Positions 32,444-48,101 are shown, numbered from the stretch's first letter. The stretch is DNA of 64,000 nt from Tillus elongatus (GCA_964006375.1 OZ023267.1:82834906-82898905), one strand, 5' to 3'. The notes: generated from the letters alone by a model not told the origin. Program-made: numbers and translations.

Positions 32444-33436
32444 ATGTACGAAGCTAAAGAATCTGAACCGCCGGACAGAGGGAAAGAATCTTGTAGTCAT
32501 GAAAGTGAAAACATGGAAGTAGACGACATAGGCGATGAATACGAGGTTACGGGTAAGCAAAACGTATCAGAAAAAAGTGGAATAAAAATAAGTTCAATTA
32601 GGAGAAGTAAAGGGAAAAAAGAAGTAAGTAAAAAACTAGATTATCTTAAGCATGTAGAATTATTAGGGAAAATAAATAGTAAAACGGTAGATGTAAATAA
32701 ACAGATATCAGAAACAGAAATATATGCTAATTTAAAAAGATCAGATAATACAATGGAACGTATAAGAGAGATAATCGGACGCAAACACAAAACGTTTAAC
32801 AGATATCAAGAAAATGATTCCGGGCCATTTATCGTTTACTTGGAAAGTAAAAATATAGATTTTAATATAGGGAGGCTCTATAAAATTGGAGCTCCTGAAT
32901 TAATTATGAATTATTCTGAGAATATTAAAAATGAGATAGTCAATATTACTAGTATAGGACGTAACAAATTGAAAGTTACACTTTTAACAGCAAATAGTGC
33001 AAATGTGTTAATTAATTCAGAATTTATTAAAAAATTAAATTTAGAGGCATACATTCCCCAATTTCTCTTAAAACGACAGGGAGTAATAAAACAAGTAGAT
33101 ATTGATATAGAAGAAGAACTTATTAATATAATTGAACCAACGTATAACAATCACTTTGAGGTGTTTAATGTTAAAATGTTAAATCGTAGGGTCGTTAACA
33201 ATGGTAAAATAGAATATAAAAAGACATCAAGCATACTGGTAGAGTTTAAAGGTCAAAAACTTCCCACGGAAGTAGTCATAGAAAAAATAATTTTTCAAGT
33301 AGAGCCATATATACAGAGGGTCAAAATGTTTGAGGTATGGCCACATAAGTTCACAGTGCAGAGCACAGGAACGATGCAAATATTGCGGTAATATTCATAA
33401 AAACGAAGAATGTGATCGTAAAAATTCACCAACTTG
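32444..33436 (+). pseudogene. I-like LINE ORF1 (gag-like), first part
   Basis: Open from ATG at 32444. An acidic N-terminus, a Lys-rich middle, a central RNA-binding-like region, then CCHC knuckles in a shifted frame (33330 onward: RYGHISSQCRAQERCKYCGN). The one-base shift lies near 33325. The zinc-knuckle array is cut after NSPTC by the inserted Jockey-like LINE and resumes at 35630. ORF1 proteins bind the element RNA. Confidence 0.8.
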
Positions 33437-35635
33437 TATATTCAACTCCGCAAACTGGGACGAAATGCGGGATTACTTTTCCTCATTTCCATGGGCGTCT
33501 GTCTGCTTCTCTCATCCTGACCCCTCTGATATCTCACAAAACGTCACCGAAATTATCCAAGCTGGCATGGAATTATTTATCCCACGTACACAGAAAACCA
33601 CTTCAGCCACTCAAAAGCCCTGGTTCTCTAAATCCTGCGACAAGGCCAGACTTGAAAAGGTCAAAGCTCACAAAACGCTTGTACACAATCCTAGTCAAAA
33701 AAACCGTCAAGCATTTAACGACGCAAGAAACCGCTATGTCTGCATTCTTTCTGAGGCAAAAAACTCGTTTAATAACCACATCAAAAACCAAGTCCTCTTA
33801 AGCTCCAACGGCAACAAACCCTTCTGGACTCTTGCTAAATCTATTGGGAATAATTTCTGCAAGAGCACGTTCCCACCTCTTGTCTCAGGGGACGAAATTG
33901 TTTCTACCGCCCTGGGCAAGACTGAACTTTTTGCTTCGTTATTCGCCGCCAATTCTACTCTCAACCCACCTCCAAATGTTCAACCACCAACAGTCCCCAA
34001 TGTCGCGCACAAAATGACGGATATCATTTTCAAAACTAAAAAGGTACGAAAGATGCTCTCTTCTCTTAATACCAAGAAAGCATCTGGCCTTGACGATATC
34101 CCAGTAATTGTTCTCAAAAAATGCGCACCAGAACTTGCTCCTGTCCTGACTCGTCTGTTTCAGACATCTTACAATAGAGGCATATTCCCTAGTAACTGGA
34201 AAACTGCTCGAGTACAACCCGTCCCCAAGAAAGGATCCAAAGCGCTTCCTAGCAACTACAGGCCTATTTCTCTCCTTTCAGTCGTCTCTAAAGTGATGGA
34301 AAAGTACATAAACACCGAATTACTAAAATTTCTTGAAAAACACAGTCTAATTCACGATAGGCAGTATGGATTCCGTCAGCGCAGATCAACTGCCGACCTC
34401 CTTTCCTATGTCGCCCATTCTTGGTACAAGTCTATGGAACTACATGGTGAATCCCAGATTGTCGCTCTAGATATATCCAAAGCATTCGACCAGGTCTGGC
34501 ACGCAGCGCTGCTTAATAAACTCCCGGCCTATGGCCTACCACCAAAACTCTGTACCTGGACAGCAAATTTCCTCTCCAACCGGAGCATTTCTGTTGTCGT
34601 GGATGGCCATTCCTCTAAACTATATCCAATTAATGCAGGAGTTCCTCAAGGTTTAGCTTTAGCCCATACTTTGTTTCTTCTCCACATCAATGGCCTCCTC
34701 TCTAGCACATCCAACCCAATTCACAGTTACGCGGACGACAGCACCCTCCACTCAAATATACAATATTCTAAGCCTGTTTCTTAAGCCCAACTAGATGAGG
34801 ATCGCAGACTCATGGAGGATTCTGTCTTCGTGGATCTCCAAAGAATATTAGACTGGGGAAGTAGAAGTCTTGTACAATTCAACCCCACCAAAACTCAGTC
34901 TTGCTGTCTTACTCATAAGAGATACACCAGCCCTAGACCCATCACAATGAACAACCAAGTTATCCAAAGTGATGAGTCCTTTTCACTTGTTGGCATTTCT
35001 GTGGATCGAGGTCTCAATTGGCGCCAACAAGTCACTTCAATTGCAGAATCGGCTGCTAAGAAATTAGGCTTCCTCTTTCGGGCTCGCAAATACTTTTCAC
35101 CAGCTAATCTCTATACCTTATATACTTCACAAATAAGGCCAAACCTCGAATACTGCTCCCACATCTGGGGTGCCGCTACCGCTTCTACACTCGCTATCCT
35201 GGACTCCATTCAGAAGAGAGCTATACGTCTCATCGGTGACCCTACACTCACCCAAAGGCTGCCATCCCTTGCCCACCGACGTGCCGTTGGTGACCTCTCT
35301 GTCTTTTATAGATATCTGCACAGGCACTGCTCAGAGAAGCTTTCTTCCATAGTTCCTCCACCTGCTGCCCCCAACAGAACTACCAGGGGAACAGAGCGAA
35401 TGCACCCTTTTACTGTCCAGGTCTCCAGACATAGAACATTCTGTTATGCCCGCTATTTTGTCCCGAGGACTTCCAAGTTATGGAATTCTTTGCCGGCACA
35501 TGTTTTTCCTTCTCCTCCGAACCTCCAAACCTTCAAGTCCAGAATTAACAAGTTGCCTCTTTCCTCCTTGTCGACACCCACGGTACGATAGTATTTAGGC
35601 TGTAAGCCCTCGTCGTGTGTTGTCGGAAAAAAAAT
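33437..35635 (+). mobile_element. Jockey-like LINE inserted in the I-like LINE, 5'-truncated
   Basis: About 2.2 kb inserted in the zinc knuckle of the host LINE, flanked by TATATT on both sides (about 33438-33443 and 35629-35634). It encodes the end of the endonuclease-RT linker and an RT frame 33330-34784 (NYRPISLLSVVSKVMEKY, motif A ALDISKAFDQVWH, motif B GVPQGLALAHTLF, motif C HSYADDSTLH), then after one stop (TAA near 34783) the thumb region 34812-35591. The single stop suggests a young insertion. The A-rich end is at 35622-35630. Closest relative here: 7380-8695. Confidence 0.88.
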
Positions 35636-36037
35636 ATATTGTGTTCAGGACCTCATGAGGCTACAGATCGCAAATTGGGTGCCGAATTTGAAAAACAAAA
35701 AAGTATGAAGCATATAAAGAGTACAGAGAATTTGTCTTATAACGAATCTTTAGAAAAAGTCAACAGAAGTTATTCTCAAGCAGTTAAGTCAAAAAACAGT
35801 GGTTATCAACAAACAAAAAACGACAGTTTACCCACACCGACAAGCCCACAAATTATCCCCGATACACAACAATACACACAGTTCCCCACCTCCAACAAAT
35901 TCACAAAAACCATAACTCGGTACTCCCCACCACAATCACCAAGACGTAGAAACACGATAGACTCCCCTACTATTGTCAACCTAAATGAATCTAAGAAACA
36001 AATAATTTCTAACATACGCTTACCACAGACAGCATAA
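35630..36037 (+). pseudogene. I-like LINE ORF1, second part
   Basis: Continues the interrupted ORF1: CSGPHEATDRKLGAEF completes the last zinc knuckle when the Jockey-like insertion and one target copy are removed, in frame. Then comes a Ser/Pro/Gln-rich tail (TPTSPQIIPDTQQYTQFPTS) ending at TAA 36035-36037. Confidence 0.8.
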
Positions 36038-36221
36038 TAAATAATTACCCACCATCATATAATTCCCGCAACAAAAATGTGAAAAATATAGACAAAACAA
36101 GGGATCAAATTATGTTATTTATGACCGGGGTTCAACAATTTAATGCCAAATTGATAGACGAACAAATGTTAAATACCTTTAAAATTCGGATAACGGAAAT
36201 TATTTCTCAAAATAATCAGTC

Positions 36222-38680
36222 ATGCGCAGTATAGAGCTAATGCAATGGAACGCGAGGTCAATTAAAGCTAATAAAGGGCTTTTAGAAAAATATATTTTTT
36301 GACAATAAATAGAAGTTACTTTTATAAGTGAAACCTGGCTAAAGAAAAAAAACTTTATTAGATTTAATGGTTACAATTTAGTGAGACAAGATAGGACGAA
36401 TGGATATGGCGACGTAGCCATACTTGTAAATATGAAATATCTAATAAACGAAACAAACTTTTATGGGATTGCAGGTATGATGTGCACTGCAGTTCAATTA
36501 AAGGTCTCTTATACATTTCATATTTATTTGTATTCTATTTATATTCCACCAAATTAAAACGTGAGCGAGATGCAGTGGACAGCATACTTTAGAAGTCTTA
36601 AGCGACCCTTTATTGTGTGTGGGGACACCAATTGCCATAATTTGGCATGGGGGTGTACTAGCACAGACCGAGGAGGCAGAGAATTGTTGTCAGCAATCGA
36701 AACCTCAAATATTTGTTTTTTAAATACTGGCGCCCCCACACTGATTAATAAGCCCCACAGCTCAAATGTGTCTGCCGTGGACTTATCGATTTGCTCTCCT
36801 GATATATTACCTAAAATTACATGGCTAGTAGATAATGATAATTTAGGCTCAGACCATTATGCCATTCGGATGCAATTATGTTACGATGACTATTCAAATA
36901 ATATACATAATGCGCAAATAAACAACACAAACAAATTTTTAAATAAAAGGTGGAATTTATATAAGGCCAATTGGATGTTGTTTTCCTCTCTGTCGGAGAT
37001 TGCGACAGAACAAATAAGACATCAAAATTTAACCTATGACGAATTCATAAAAAATATAAATTATATATGCGAGGTCGCTATTCCGGAGAGGACAGCCGCC
37101 AATCCCCGTTTTAGTAAACCATGGTGGAATGAGGAATGTAGGCAGGCAATTGACAAGGAAAGACAAGCTGTTTCTAATTACAAAAGTATACCTTCTTGTG
37201 AACATTTTGTGGCTTATAAAAACCTTTGTGCTTTAAAAAAGAGAACAATACTCATCAGCAAACGTAACAGCTGGAAAAAGTTTCGCTTAAAATTAAATAG
37301 AAATACTCAGATTGGGGAAATATGGAAAATTGTAAAGCGATTGAATAACATTAACCAAAATGTCACATATGCATCACATAACAATACCGTGTTAGCAGAC
37401 TTATTTCTTTGTAATATAGCACCAATAAGCACTAAAGAAAATATATACGAAAATTCAATGTGTCTTGAATGCAGTCATAAATTATCAGAACCATTCACAT
37501 TGTATGAATTAGACAGTAGCTTAAAGAATAAAAAACGCACAGCTCCAGGTATGGATGGAATTTATTATGAAGTACTTGCATGCCTGTCTCCAAATATGAG
37601 GCTAAACTTCTTGGAGGTCATAAATACTGTTTGGGTATCCGAAGTAATTACACAAGATTCGAAAGTTTACCTAATTGTCACGTTTTTAAAACCCTTTAAA
37701 GACCCCTTTCTGCACAATTCCTACAGCGGTATATCGTTAGGTTCGTGTGTACTTAAAACCATGGAATATATGATTAAAAATAGTTTAGAAAAATGACTGG
37801 ACAATATTTAATCTCAGATACACAATTTGGATTTCGTAAAAATACATCAACTATGTCTAGTCTAGCTAATTTCATTCTAGATATAAACAATTCGTTAGCA
37901 AACAAAACGTCATTGTTGGGTATGTTTATAGACATCCAAGGAGCTTACGCTAATGTCAACCTTAAGGTTCTGTACAACAAAATGCGGAAAAATAATATAC
38001 CTGCATGCTTTTCAAGACCAATTATAAAACTATATGAAGATCGTGTATGGTATTTAAAAATCAACAATGAAGTGGTGGGGCCAAGAACAACTAATCTGAA
38101 ACTTCCCCAGGGAAGTGTATTAAGTCCTCTGTTGTATACTGTCTATACTATTGATCTGTATACTACGATACAACATTGTAAACTTCTACAGTTTGCCGAC
38201 GACCTTTGTATATACGTCCCAAGGTGTGACATTTCTAGTGGCACGACAACTTTAGCAGCAGATTTTATAGCTTTGAAGCAGTGGCTTGGTAACAACGGCT
38301 TGGCCATTTCCGAAAGTAAAACCCAGATATGTATATTCAACAACAAAAGAGACAACCAATATAACATAACAATAGACAATCATACGTATCTTATACAAGA
38401 ACGCGTAAACTTTTTGGCTCTAATAATTGATCGGAAATTGCTGTGGAGGGATCAAGTAACGAAGGTCATCCAGAAGACTGAAAAGGGATTAAATGCACTC
38501 AGATTTATTAGTCACACAAAATGGGGGGCTGACCCATGTATTTGTATCACTTTTTATAGGTCTTACATTAGATCAATGATTGATTACGGTTATTTATTTT
38601 ATAGTGACGCTGCGAAAATACATGTGAAAAAAATTGAATCAATCATAACTAAAAGTTTTGAACTATGCCTCGGGTTTTAA
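36222..38680 (+). pseudogene. I-like LINE ORF2: endonuclease and reverse transcriptase
   Basis: Starts MRSIELMQWNARSI at 36222. Endonuclease blocks: FISETWL, YIPPN, IVCGDTNCHN, GSDHYAI. Stops lie near 36300 (two) and 36555. The RT is in two frames joined by a one-base shift at about 37793: motif A GMFIDIQGAYANV, motif B LPQGSVLSPLLY, motif C QFADDLCIYV. The frame ends at 38680 through another shift, and the sequence is LINE-like to about 38780 (AESRELPFVVRAEYLACKF). Confidence 0.85.
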
Positions 38681-38785
38681 AAAAAGTACTCCCAATAACG
38701 TAGTATTAGCTGAATCTAGAGAACTACCATTTGTAGTAAGGGCAGAATATCTAGCATGCAAGTTTGTTATAAAAGAGTATTAAAA

Positions 38786-40195
<1,410 letters not shown>

Positions 40196-40352
40196 TAGTG
40201 AATTTTTTTAAGAAAATTCACTAAAAACAGTGAGCTGATCCATAAATTGCACAATAGTTTTATAGACGATCTGAGAGCTTCTTATTGGAAAAATAAACCC
40301 AGCCTTGTTCTAGTAACAGCATATTATAATATAATATAATATATTATAGGGA

Positions 40353-40356
<4 letters not shown>

Positions 40357-40430
<74 letters not shown>
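40357..40430. repeat. (TA)n microsatellite
   Basis: About 74 bp of TA just before the palindrome's left arm. Confidence 0.9.
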
Positions 40431-41001
<571 letters not shown>

Positions 41002-41151
41002 ACTTCAACCATCACCTTCATTTACCATAAATCTCTGCTATTCCATAATCTCTTTCTGACTGCTATTCTTTCCAAACAATCCATATTTTTGCTAAAATGT
41101 TTAAATTTGTAGGAGACAAAACTGACTTTAGTTTGACAAACAATAACTTAA

Positions 41152-41254
<103 letters not shown>

Positions 41255-41402
41255 CACATCTTGACCCAATACACAAAGTGTGTTTTCAGTACACAAACCC
41301 TGTTAAAATACAGTATCTAAGAGATTTTCTTTTTACCCCAGCAAATTTAGAAACTGTTCATTCAAATATGATATAGGCATAAGTTTCCCGGACTTCATTT
41401 TT

Positions 41403-42020
41403 GTGTATACTGATGCTTCAAAGCAGAATAATCTAACTGGTTGTGCGTATCAAATACCAGACTTGGGAATACAGAAGACATTTATACTAGATTCCAAATT
41501 AATTATATATACTGCTGAAATTGTGGCGATTTTGGAATCGTTGAAATTTATGCGAAGCCTTCACCCTCAAAAGACAGTAATCTTGACAGATAACAAACGT
41601 TGTCTTGATAAAATGAAAAATCTCACACCAACAACAAAATGCACTTATCCTACAGCGGAGGTCGTCTCGACCATACAATTACTTGAACAGGAGGGTTCCG
41701 ATGTTACACTGGTGTGGGTGAAAGCTCACTGCGGAATTACAAATAATGAGAGCGTTGATGCGTTAGCAAAAGAAGCAGTTTTTACAGGTGAGCCGTTGAA
41801 CTATATATGTCCTTCTTCTGATATAGTACCCTGTATTGTTAAAATAACCTCCAAAAAATTTACCCAAATGTATAAGGATTATGATAAGGGACATTACTAT
41901 AAAAGCTTACAACCGCTTCCACCAACGCGACCTTGGTTTTATGATATAAATGTACCAGATAGACTCATGATTGTAAACATATGTAGATTAAGATCGGAGC
42001 ATTCCCTAACTCCTGCTTAA
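41403..42020 (+). pseudogene. I-like LINE RNase H domain
   Basis: Type I RNase H: first Asp in VYTDASKQN, Glu in YTAEIVAI, second Asp in ILTDNKRC, and the C-terminal KAHCGITNNESVDALAKEA with its His and Asp. It degrades the RNA strand of the hybrid after reverse transcription. After 42020 a shifted frame carries the Cys-rich tail (DPSCDCGELDSEEHT), the usual end of ORF2 in this group. Confidence 0.88.
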
Positions 42021-42689
42021 TTGTTCAAACTTGACATTAGAGACGATCCTAGCTGTGACTGTGGTGAGTTGGATAGCGAAGAACATACTTTTAAATTGTA
42101 CTAATAACAAAATATCGATTGAGAATTTTGTGATTCAAATTTCAACATTTGCAGATATTCAGCGTCCATTCAACTTGTCGCAGTTACTGGGAACAAATAA
42201 TCCACAAATATTTAATATTTTACATGCGCACGTTAACTTAAAAATACGCATCTCAATATTACCTGTTTCTTGTTATTGTTTTTTTAGTCCATAATGCATA
42301 TAATGTTAACAAAGTGTAATAGTTTTAATTACTTAGTAAGAACTCTTATTGTCTGTCCCAATGTTTTACCTTTTCTATCCTGGGTCTGCTGTGAATGTGT
42401 CTGAAAGTCGCCTAGATTGGCCTCTAGCGCGTGAATATATTGTGTCCCTATTTGATCCTTAAGTTAGGGAAAGGAAAAAAAGAGGGAATACAAGATATTA
42501 AAAATAGCAAAATATTAACAAAGCTAAAAGTCGATATACATTAGGTTTTAGATTAAGTTAGATCAAATGTCAATGTAAAATATAATGGTTTGACAATTTT
42601 TAAATCATCATCGTTAATTCCGCGGTTGACCCATTGTATATTTGGGTATGATGAGCTAATGGCTTAATGCCGAGGCCCCTTAAAAAAAA

Positions 42690-42701
42690 AAAGTAAATGA
42701 T
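42690..42701. repeat. LINE target-site duplication, right
   Basis: AAAGTAAATGAT, matching 32342-32353. Confidence 0.85.
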
Positions 42702-42941
42702 CTGTAAAAAGTGTACAATAATTATATTAATGGGCAAATTTATACTAGGCATGAACGTCAAAAACCGAAACTTTTTTACTTTTTTTATTTTTGCACCTGT
42801 ACGTATATATGTGTGTTTTTATATTCTTTACTTATTTTGTTTTATTCACGCACAAGTCTTTGACTTTTGTGGATTTTCTACGATTTATTATAGTTCAGCA
42901 GATCTATGTATGTTATTATTGGACTGTATTTTTGAAAATAA

Positions 42942-42981
<40 letters not shown>

Positions 42982-43432
42982 GTTATTATATTATCATTTG
43001 AACCTCATATTTTAAATTTCGCAACCCAGTTATACATATTACTAGACGAAGGACATCTCAGCTTTCTACCACATCGGCAACAATTTTTTCTTGATATCTC
43101 CTTTAAAACTAAATGTTTAATAACTGACCCAAACTTCTATTTTCAATATCGAGCTTTTCTAAGACATCCTGTGTTCAAGAATCAATAGCTTTGACACTAT
43201 TAAATTTTTAGATGTTAAACTTTGATGGCTTATTCACAAAATATCATAGTTGTTACCATAGCAACTAAATCAATTCTAATTACTGGAAAGTCACTCAACG
43301 TGTTTATAATGCAAATTTAAAACACATTTACTGTGAGGTTTAGGGCTATATTAGTTTGGCGCTCCTTTTGACACTCAGGAGAGCAGGTAAACAGTACTGC
43401 CACTCGAAGTGTCAAACAGAACATATGTTTGA
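42702..43432. other. No gene seen; (TTA)n tract
   Basis: AT-rich intron sequence of the SdhA-like gene with a (TTA)n run at 42944-42988. Nothing else recognised. Confidence 0.5.
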
Positions 43433-43434
43433 AA

Positions 43435-44624
43435 GTTCTGGACGTAGCAAGTGCGTTATGGTAGTGAATTTTCATAAAAATGATTTTAATAGCTAACATG
43501 TTTATTTAAGAAAGCAGGCATCAATCTTTATAGTAGAAACAATATGCCATGTTTCATCAAAATAACTTTATTGTTTGAAAATGTACAAAAATTTCCGAAA
43601 GTAAACTTAAATTGTTCCCGAAAAAACTGGTTTCCTGGTCAACCTTATATGTTAATAGCAAATTGAGCTATTCAAATTTAAAGCATTTAATGAAAATTCG
43701 CTACCATAACGCACTTGCTGCGTCCCGAATGTCTTTTCTTACAAAGATGTATTATATTTCGATGGAAAATGCAAAAATGCAATAACATAGGGCGTGTTCG
43801 ATTAAAAAATTCGCTACCATAACGCATTTGCTGCGTCCCGAATTTCTTTTCTTACAAAGATGTATTATATTTCGATGGAAAATGCAAAAATGCAATAACA
43901 TATGGCGTGTTCGCTTAAACAAAAATTTGAATCACCAACAACTTATGGGCCACCCTGTAATTGTGGAAATATTTTTAAGATGTAGCTTAAGACACCCTAT
44001 AATTAATGTATACCATTTTTTTTTCGTAACTTGCATAATAACGGATATATTGAGCTTTAATGATTTTTTACGAAAATTTGACAAAAATGATATACCATTA
44101 AACGATACTCTATAGCCAACACTACTGCCAAATCATCAGAGAAAGGGTGTATTTTAAATAAATATTCTGGGAATATTTTAGTAAAATGAAGGACAATGAC
44201 GATTGAAACTAAGAGTTCAGGCTTTGTAAAGCATTCTTCTTGGGACATTTTCTTTCCATAGCTGATATTAATTTCAGGTTCATTGTCTAAATATTACCAA
44301 TTTTGACGTTTGAAATCGCGACTTTGACGTTTTGAGGAAAACAAATTTATTTTTCTTTAAATGCCTGCAACTTTTTTGTCCTTTAACCTACAGAGCTAAA
44401 TTTTGGTAGGTGGCTTACCTATGATGATGAACCCGCGTACCAAATTTGGTTGCCCTTACTTCGTTAATTCCGGAGATATAAATTTTTTTCGAATGAAAAC
44501 TCAAAATTTTCCTGGAAAACCTCGTCCGATTTTCCTGACTAACGAACTTATCCAAGCCATTTACAAAAGGAAAGTATGTGCCAAATTTTATCAAAATCGG
44601 CCCATTATTTTTTGAGTTATCGGT

Positions 44625-44721
<97 letters not shown>

Positions 44722-44810
44722 GAAACTGACCCCGGATATAGGTTCTAGGGGCCCTAGTTCGCGCTCATTTGCAAATATTTTTTTCAAAATTAAAAAGTCG
44801 GGGTCGGTAA
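43435..44810 (+). repeat. 1.4-kb repeat family, copy B
   Basis: Same layout as 38786-40195: inverted-repeat module (43435-43730), body, TA tract (44628-44718) and end block ACTGACCCCGGATATAGG ... AAAAGTCGGGG. A 112-bp segment containing the module's right end is duplicated in tandem (about 43697-43808 and 43809-43920). Confidence 0.75.
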
Positions 44811-44888
44811 AGCTACTAGATGGTATGACGTCACGTTTTTATGGCAAACATCAAGGGTAGACTCCAAGCGTCAAAATAAACGTATTTT

Positions 44889-45045
44889 TTTTTTTTGTTC
44901 CCTCAGGGCTCGTCCGCGGCCTTGCCGCCCCGATAGCACCGCAACCCTTGGTTGATTGTGCATACCCCTAGTCTTACTCCACCCATTCCAAAATCACTGT
45001 GCCTTGAACTAGTCTGCACAGCGATACTGTAGTAAATAGAACACG
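44889..45045 (-). mobile_element. 3' tail of an RNase-H-type LINE, minus strand
   Basis: On the minus strand TCGCTGTGCAGACTAGTTC to GACGAGCCCTGAGGGA, followed by an A-rich tail, is shared with the fragment at 57418-57786, with an extra segment in between. Short, 5'-truncated. Confidence 0.65.
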
Positions 45046-45161
45046 CTTGGAATATTGGAATAACGATTCGCCCACGACGACGGAGTGGAGCGCTTCATGC
45101 GCAATTGTTTAAGGGAGACCGGGGCAGTTACGGACACTTTTCGTTTTTAGGCTGTCACCTT

Positions 45162-45885
45162 TTAATTTCTTTTACACGTAGGGTTTGGTAATTTCAGTAA
45201 GATATCATCTCTCGAAATATTTGAAATATCTGGGATAACTGGGAAAATCAACTCATTGTTGCGGTATTTTTTCAAGAAGCTTACTTCAGTTTCATCGTAT
45301 TCACATTCTGACCCGAGCACAAGTAATACTTGATACTTTTTGGGTTTAAAATTTGACAGGAATATAGTCTTCCTTTGCAATAATCGTATCTTCTGTTACC
45401 TAATGGTTTTCCATCTCCTTGGAGTCTTCGTCTATATCTTAGTCTAAATCTATATTCGAGTCAGAAGAATAATAGTTTTTTGGTTTTTTGGTGAACATTG
45501 CCGGAAGATATTTAGGTTCTGATGTTGAGACTGTAACAGTAGATATCTTTTTGCTAACCTTCTTATATTTAATGAAGGGCATTTTGGTAGGAGGTTCAGC
45601 TAAAATTCCTGATGTGCTTTCTTTTCTTTCTAGAAAAACTTGCTTTTTAACTACCTTTGCTTTATTCTGTTTGAGTATTTTCTCATTTTCTTTTTGTTCT
45701 ATTATGTTTTTCTCTACACTGTCAGTATACATTTTGGAACACTCTGATTTCCCCTTCCTTGTTGTTTCCTTACGGCAGGGAGCCTTGGGGAGAGATAAAA
45801 TATCAATTATTATTATTTTATTTAATAAATATTTGTTTGTTGCCCTCTTTATCCTCTCGTCTATCACAGTTCTAATAAATGACAC
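45162..45885 (-). pseudogene. pogo/Tigger-like transposase tail, decayed
   Basis: Two frames (45885-45439 and 45380-45162). The first is Lys/Ser-rich with LPKAPCRKETTRKGKSECSK, like the basic tail after the DDE domain of pogo-type transposases in insects. The second (FLKKYRNNELIFPVIPDISN then LLKLPNPT) resembles a C-terminal extension found in that group. No catalytic residues lie in this part. Could instead derive from a host protein; moderately weak call. Confidence 0.35.
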
Positions 45886-45949
45886 TATTTATGCTTTTTT
45901 TGTTTCGTTTTGTTCTGGAGTGAATGTAGGTGAATGAATTTCTTTTTAA

Positions 45950-46580
45950 CCGACCTCAAAAAAGAGGAGGTTCTATGTTCGTGTGTATGTATATTTTTAT
46001 GTATATTCATCGATGTTTTCGTTAACTGTGGACTAATTTAAAATAACATGTTTTTGTTTGAAAGGGTATACTCCTGAGGTGGTTCCATTTTCACCATGTC
46101 AGGATCTGTTGATGGGATCTAAGGGAAATCGTCAAACAATTTTTGTATGTATGTTCACCGATATTTTCCTCAATTGTGGACCAATTTTAATAAATATTTT
46201 TTGTTTGAAAGGGTTGAGCTTGTCTTATTTTTACCAAGTCAGGATTTGATGATGGGATCTCAGGAAAATCGAGGGAAATCCTCAAAAAATATTTTTTTAT
46301 CTATGTTCATCGACGTTTGCGTCAATTGTGGACCAATTTTAAAAATCTTTTTTGTTTGTTTGTTTGGAAGGGTACACCCTTGAGGTGGTCCCATTTTCAC
46401 CAAGTCAGGAACTGATGATGGGATCCGGGAAATCGAGGGAAATCCTCAAAAATATTTTCTTTATGTATGTTCACAGATTATATTACAGTAGTTTTCTAAT
46501 ACCGTACTCTATACGTACGTATATTTACACTAAAAATGGAAAAATAAACAAACTTAAAAAAAAATTACCGACTTCAAAAT
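45950..46580 (+). repeat. Tandem repeat of about 130-165 bp, three to four units
   Basis: Units contain ATGTTCATCGAYGTT, ATTGTGGACCAATTTTAA, TTTGTTTGAAAGGGT and AAGTCAGGA-TGATGGGATC. The block starts near ACCGACCTCAAAAAAG and ends with ACCGACTTCAAAATAGGCAC, resembling a repeat class common in insects. Short open frames inside are artefacts. Confidence 0.7.
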
Positions 46581-47025
46581 AGGCACTAAAAAGCTAAAAC
46601 TAACTGATCACAGGTTTAATACAATAAACAAAAATCAATTTAAATGAAATATATATATTATTATATGCGCTCCCTACTTATCTGTTTGAACTCGGTGCCA
46701 AGCCCGAAACACAATAATAATAAGCGATATAAACAGCTTAATTAATATCGGATTATAATTCCAATGAAAAACCTCAATATGTTGTTAATTATCAATGCCA
46801 ACCCACGCTCACGCATTCCGTCGCGTGCGCGGAGAAACTTGCGAATGAAGCCACCAGCCAAGCAGGTTCTAATGCGTATATTAAATGTATTTCTACAACG
46901 AATGCAGTAAAAATGTAAATGTTGAGCTGAGAAGGCTAGGAAACTGTTACAAAAACGTTTTAAAATATTTACCTAATATAATACACACAAACAACTTCAC
47001 ATAAACCATCTTTTTTAGTGAATTG

Positions 47026-47026
<1 letters not shown>
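46581..47026. other. No gene seen
   Basis: AT-rich intron sequence with one GC-richer patch near 46800-46870; nothing recognised. Confidence 0.5.
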
Positions 47027-47115
<89 letters not shown>

Positions 47116-47255
47116 CGCACGATAACTTAAAAAGATATTAACCGATTTTGATGAAACTATATACCAAAATTCAAGTTTCTGGGTTTATAGAAAATTGAGT
47201 TATTGAAATTTGAATCATTTAAAGTAATACCATAACGCACTTGCTGCGTCCTGAA
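47027..47255 (-). repeat. TA tract plus end of the 1.4-kb repeat family
   Basis: TA run 47027-47111, then a stretch ending CCATAACGCACTTGCTGCGTCC, the family terminus. Confidence 0.6.
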
Positions 47256-47606
47256 CTTTTATAACCTTTTAATTAGCAGTTGTCTCTTGTCTCTGCCATT
47301 ACACAGGACAGTGGATACTGAATACGTATGCGCTAACGCAGAACCATGGGTAGCCACAGAATATGAAATAAAAGGATGTCCGAAATTGCCCCAGTATCTC
47401 ATACTAACACAACCCTCTGAATTTTACGACTGCGGTATTAATTCGCTGGGAAAATGAATCTCCTAATAGGTATGTACTTTTCGTCTTTATGTGTAGCAAA
47501 TAGAAACACTAGAAAAAAAGTCTCGTTTATATTTGATTCACCCTCATATATGATTATTAAAAACTACTATTGTAACTACTAGTTAATTATAAAATTTGTA
47601 ACCTAC

Positions 47607-47764
47607 CTGTAGGATGGAACTGTATAAACTCTAAGTCCTCCAGTGGCAATCCAGCTCTTGTAACCATTGCAGTGCCATCACCAGTGGCAGTATGTGCAGC
47701 AGTGCACGAAAAGTAAGCCCTTTCGTATCCCCCTGTAGCAATAATGGTATGTCTTGCTGCAAAC
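47607..47764 (-). CDS. SdhA: SdhA-like exon B
   Basis: 158-bp exon on the minus strand. Acceptor ...GATAG before 47764; donor GTAGGT after 47607. It starts with one base completing the Arg codon begun in exon A and ends with one base completed by exon C. It encodes [20 protein letters not shown], then the substrate-binding [17 protein letters not shown] and QFHPTG, core FAD and active-site segments of the complex II flavoprotein. The Glu in GGYER replaces a Gly that is near-universal in the family. Open and in phase, so probably a live gene. Confidence 0.92.
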
Positions 47765-48011
47765 CTATCATAATAATGTACACACATTATAAATCTTTAT
47801 TTTCAACTGTAAAAAAAATGATAAAAAAAAACTACACTTTAAGTGGAACGTAGTATTGCTGGAAACACTCTGACTTTTTGAGTCATTTTAAATTTGTTCA
47901 CTTTAAAGAATAATAATTGAAAACCAAACACATTTTCATTCTCAGGCATTTCTTACTATGTAGTATTTGTGGTCCACACATCTACCCTGGATGTTTCTTA
48001 CGTTTGAAGCC

Positions 48012-48096
<85 letters not shown>
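48012..48096. repeat. (TA)n microsatellite
   Basis: About 85 bp of TA directly abutting the foldback element at 48097. Confidence 0.95.

Positions 48097-48101
<5 letters not shown>

Noticed and set aside
35127..35352. Extra ORFs overlapping the Jockey-like LINE (also 7671-7896, 33412-34217).
   Set aside because: Alternative-frame shadows of the RT gene, present in both LINE copies only because the sequence is conserved.
42697..43188. 163-codon plus-strand frame.
   Set aside because: Includes a (TTA)n run giving poly-Ile; no motif; starts in the LINE target duplication.
45488..45937. 149-codon open frame on the plus strand.
   Set aside because: Antisense of the better supported minus-strand transposase-like frame; its hydrophobicity follows from Lys/Asn-rich antisense codons.
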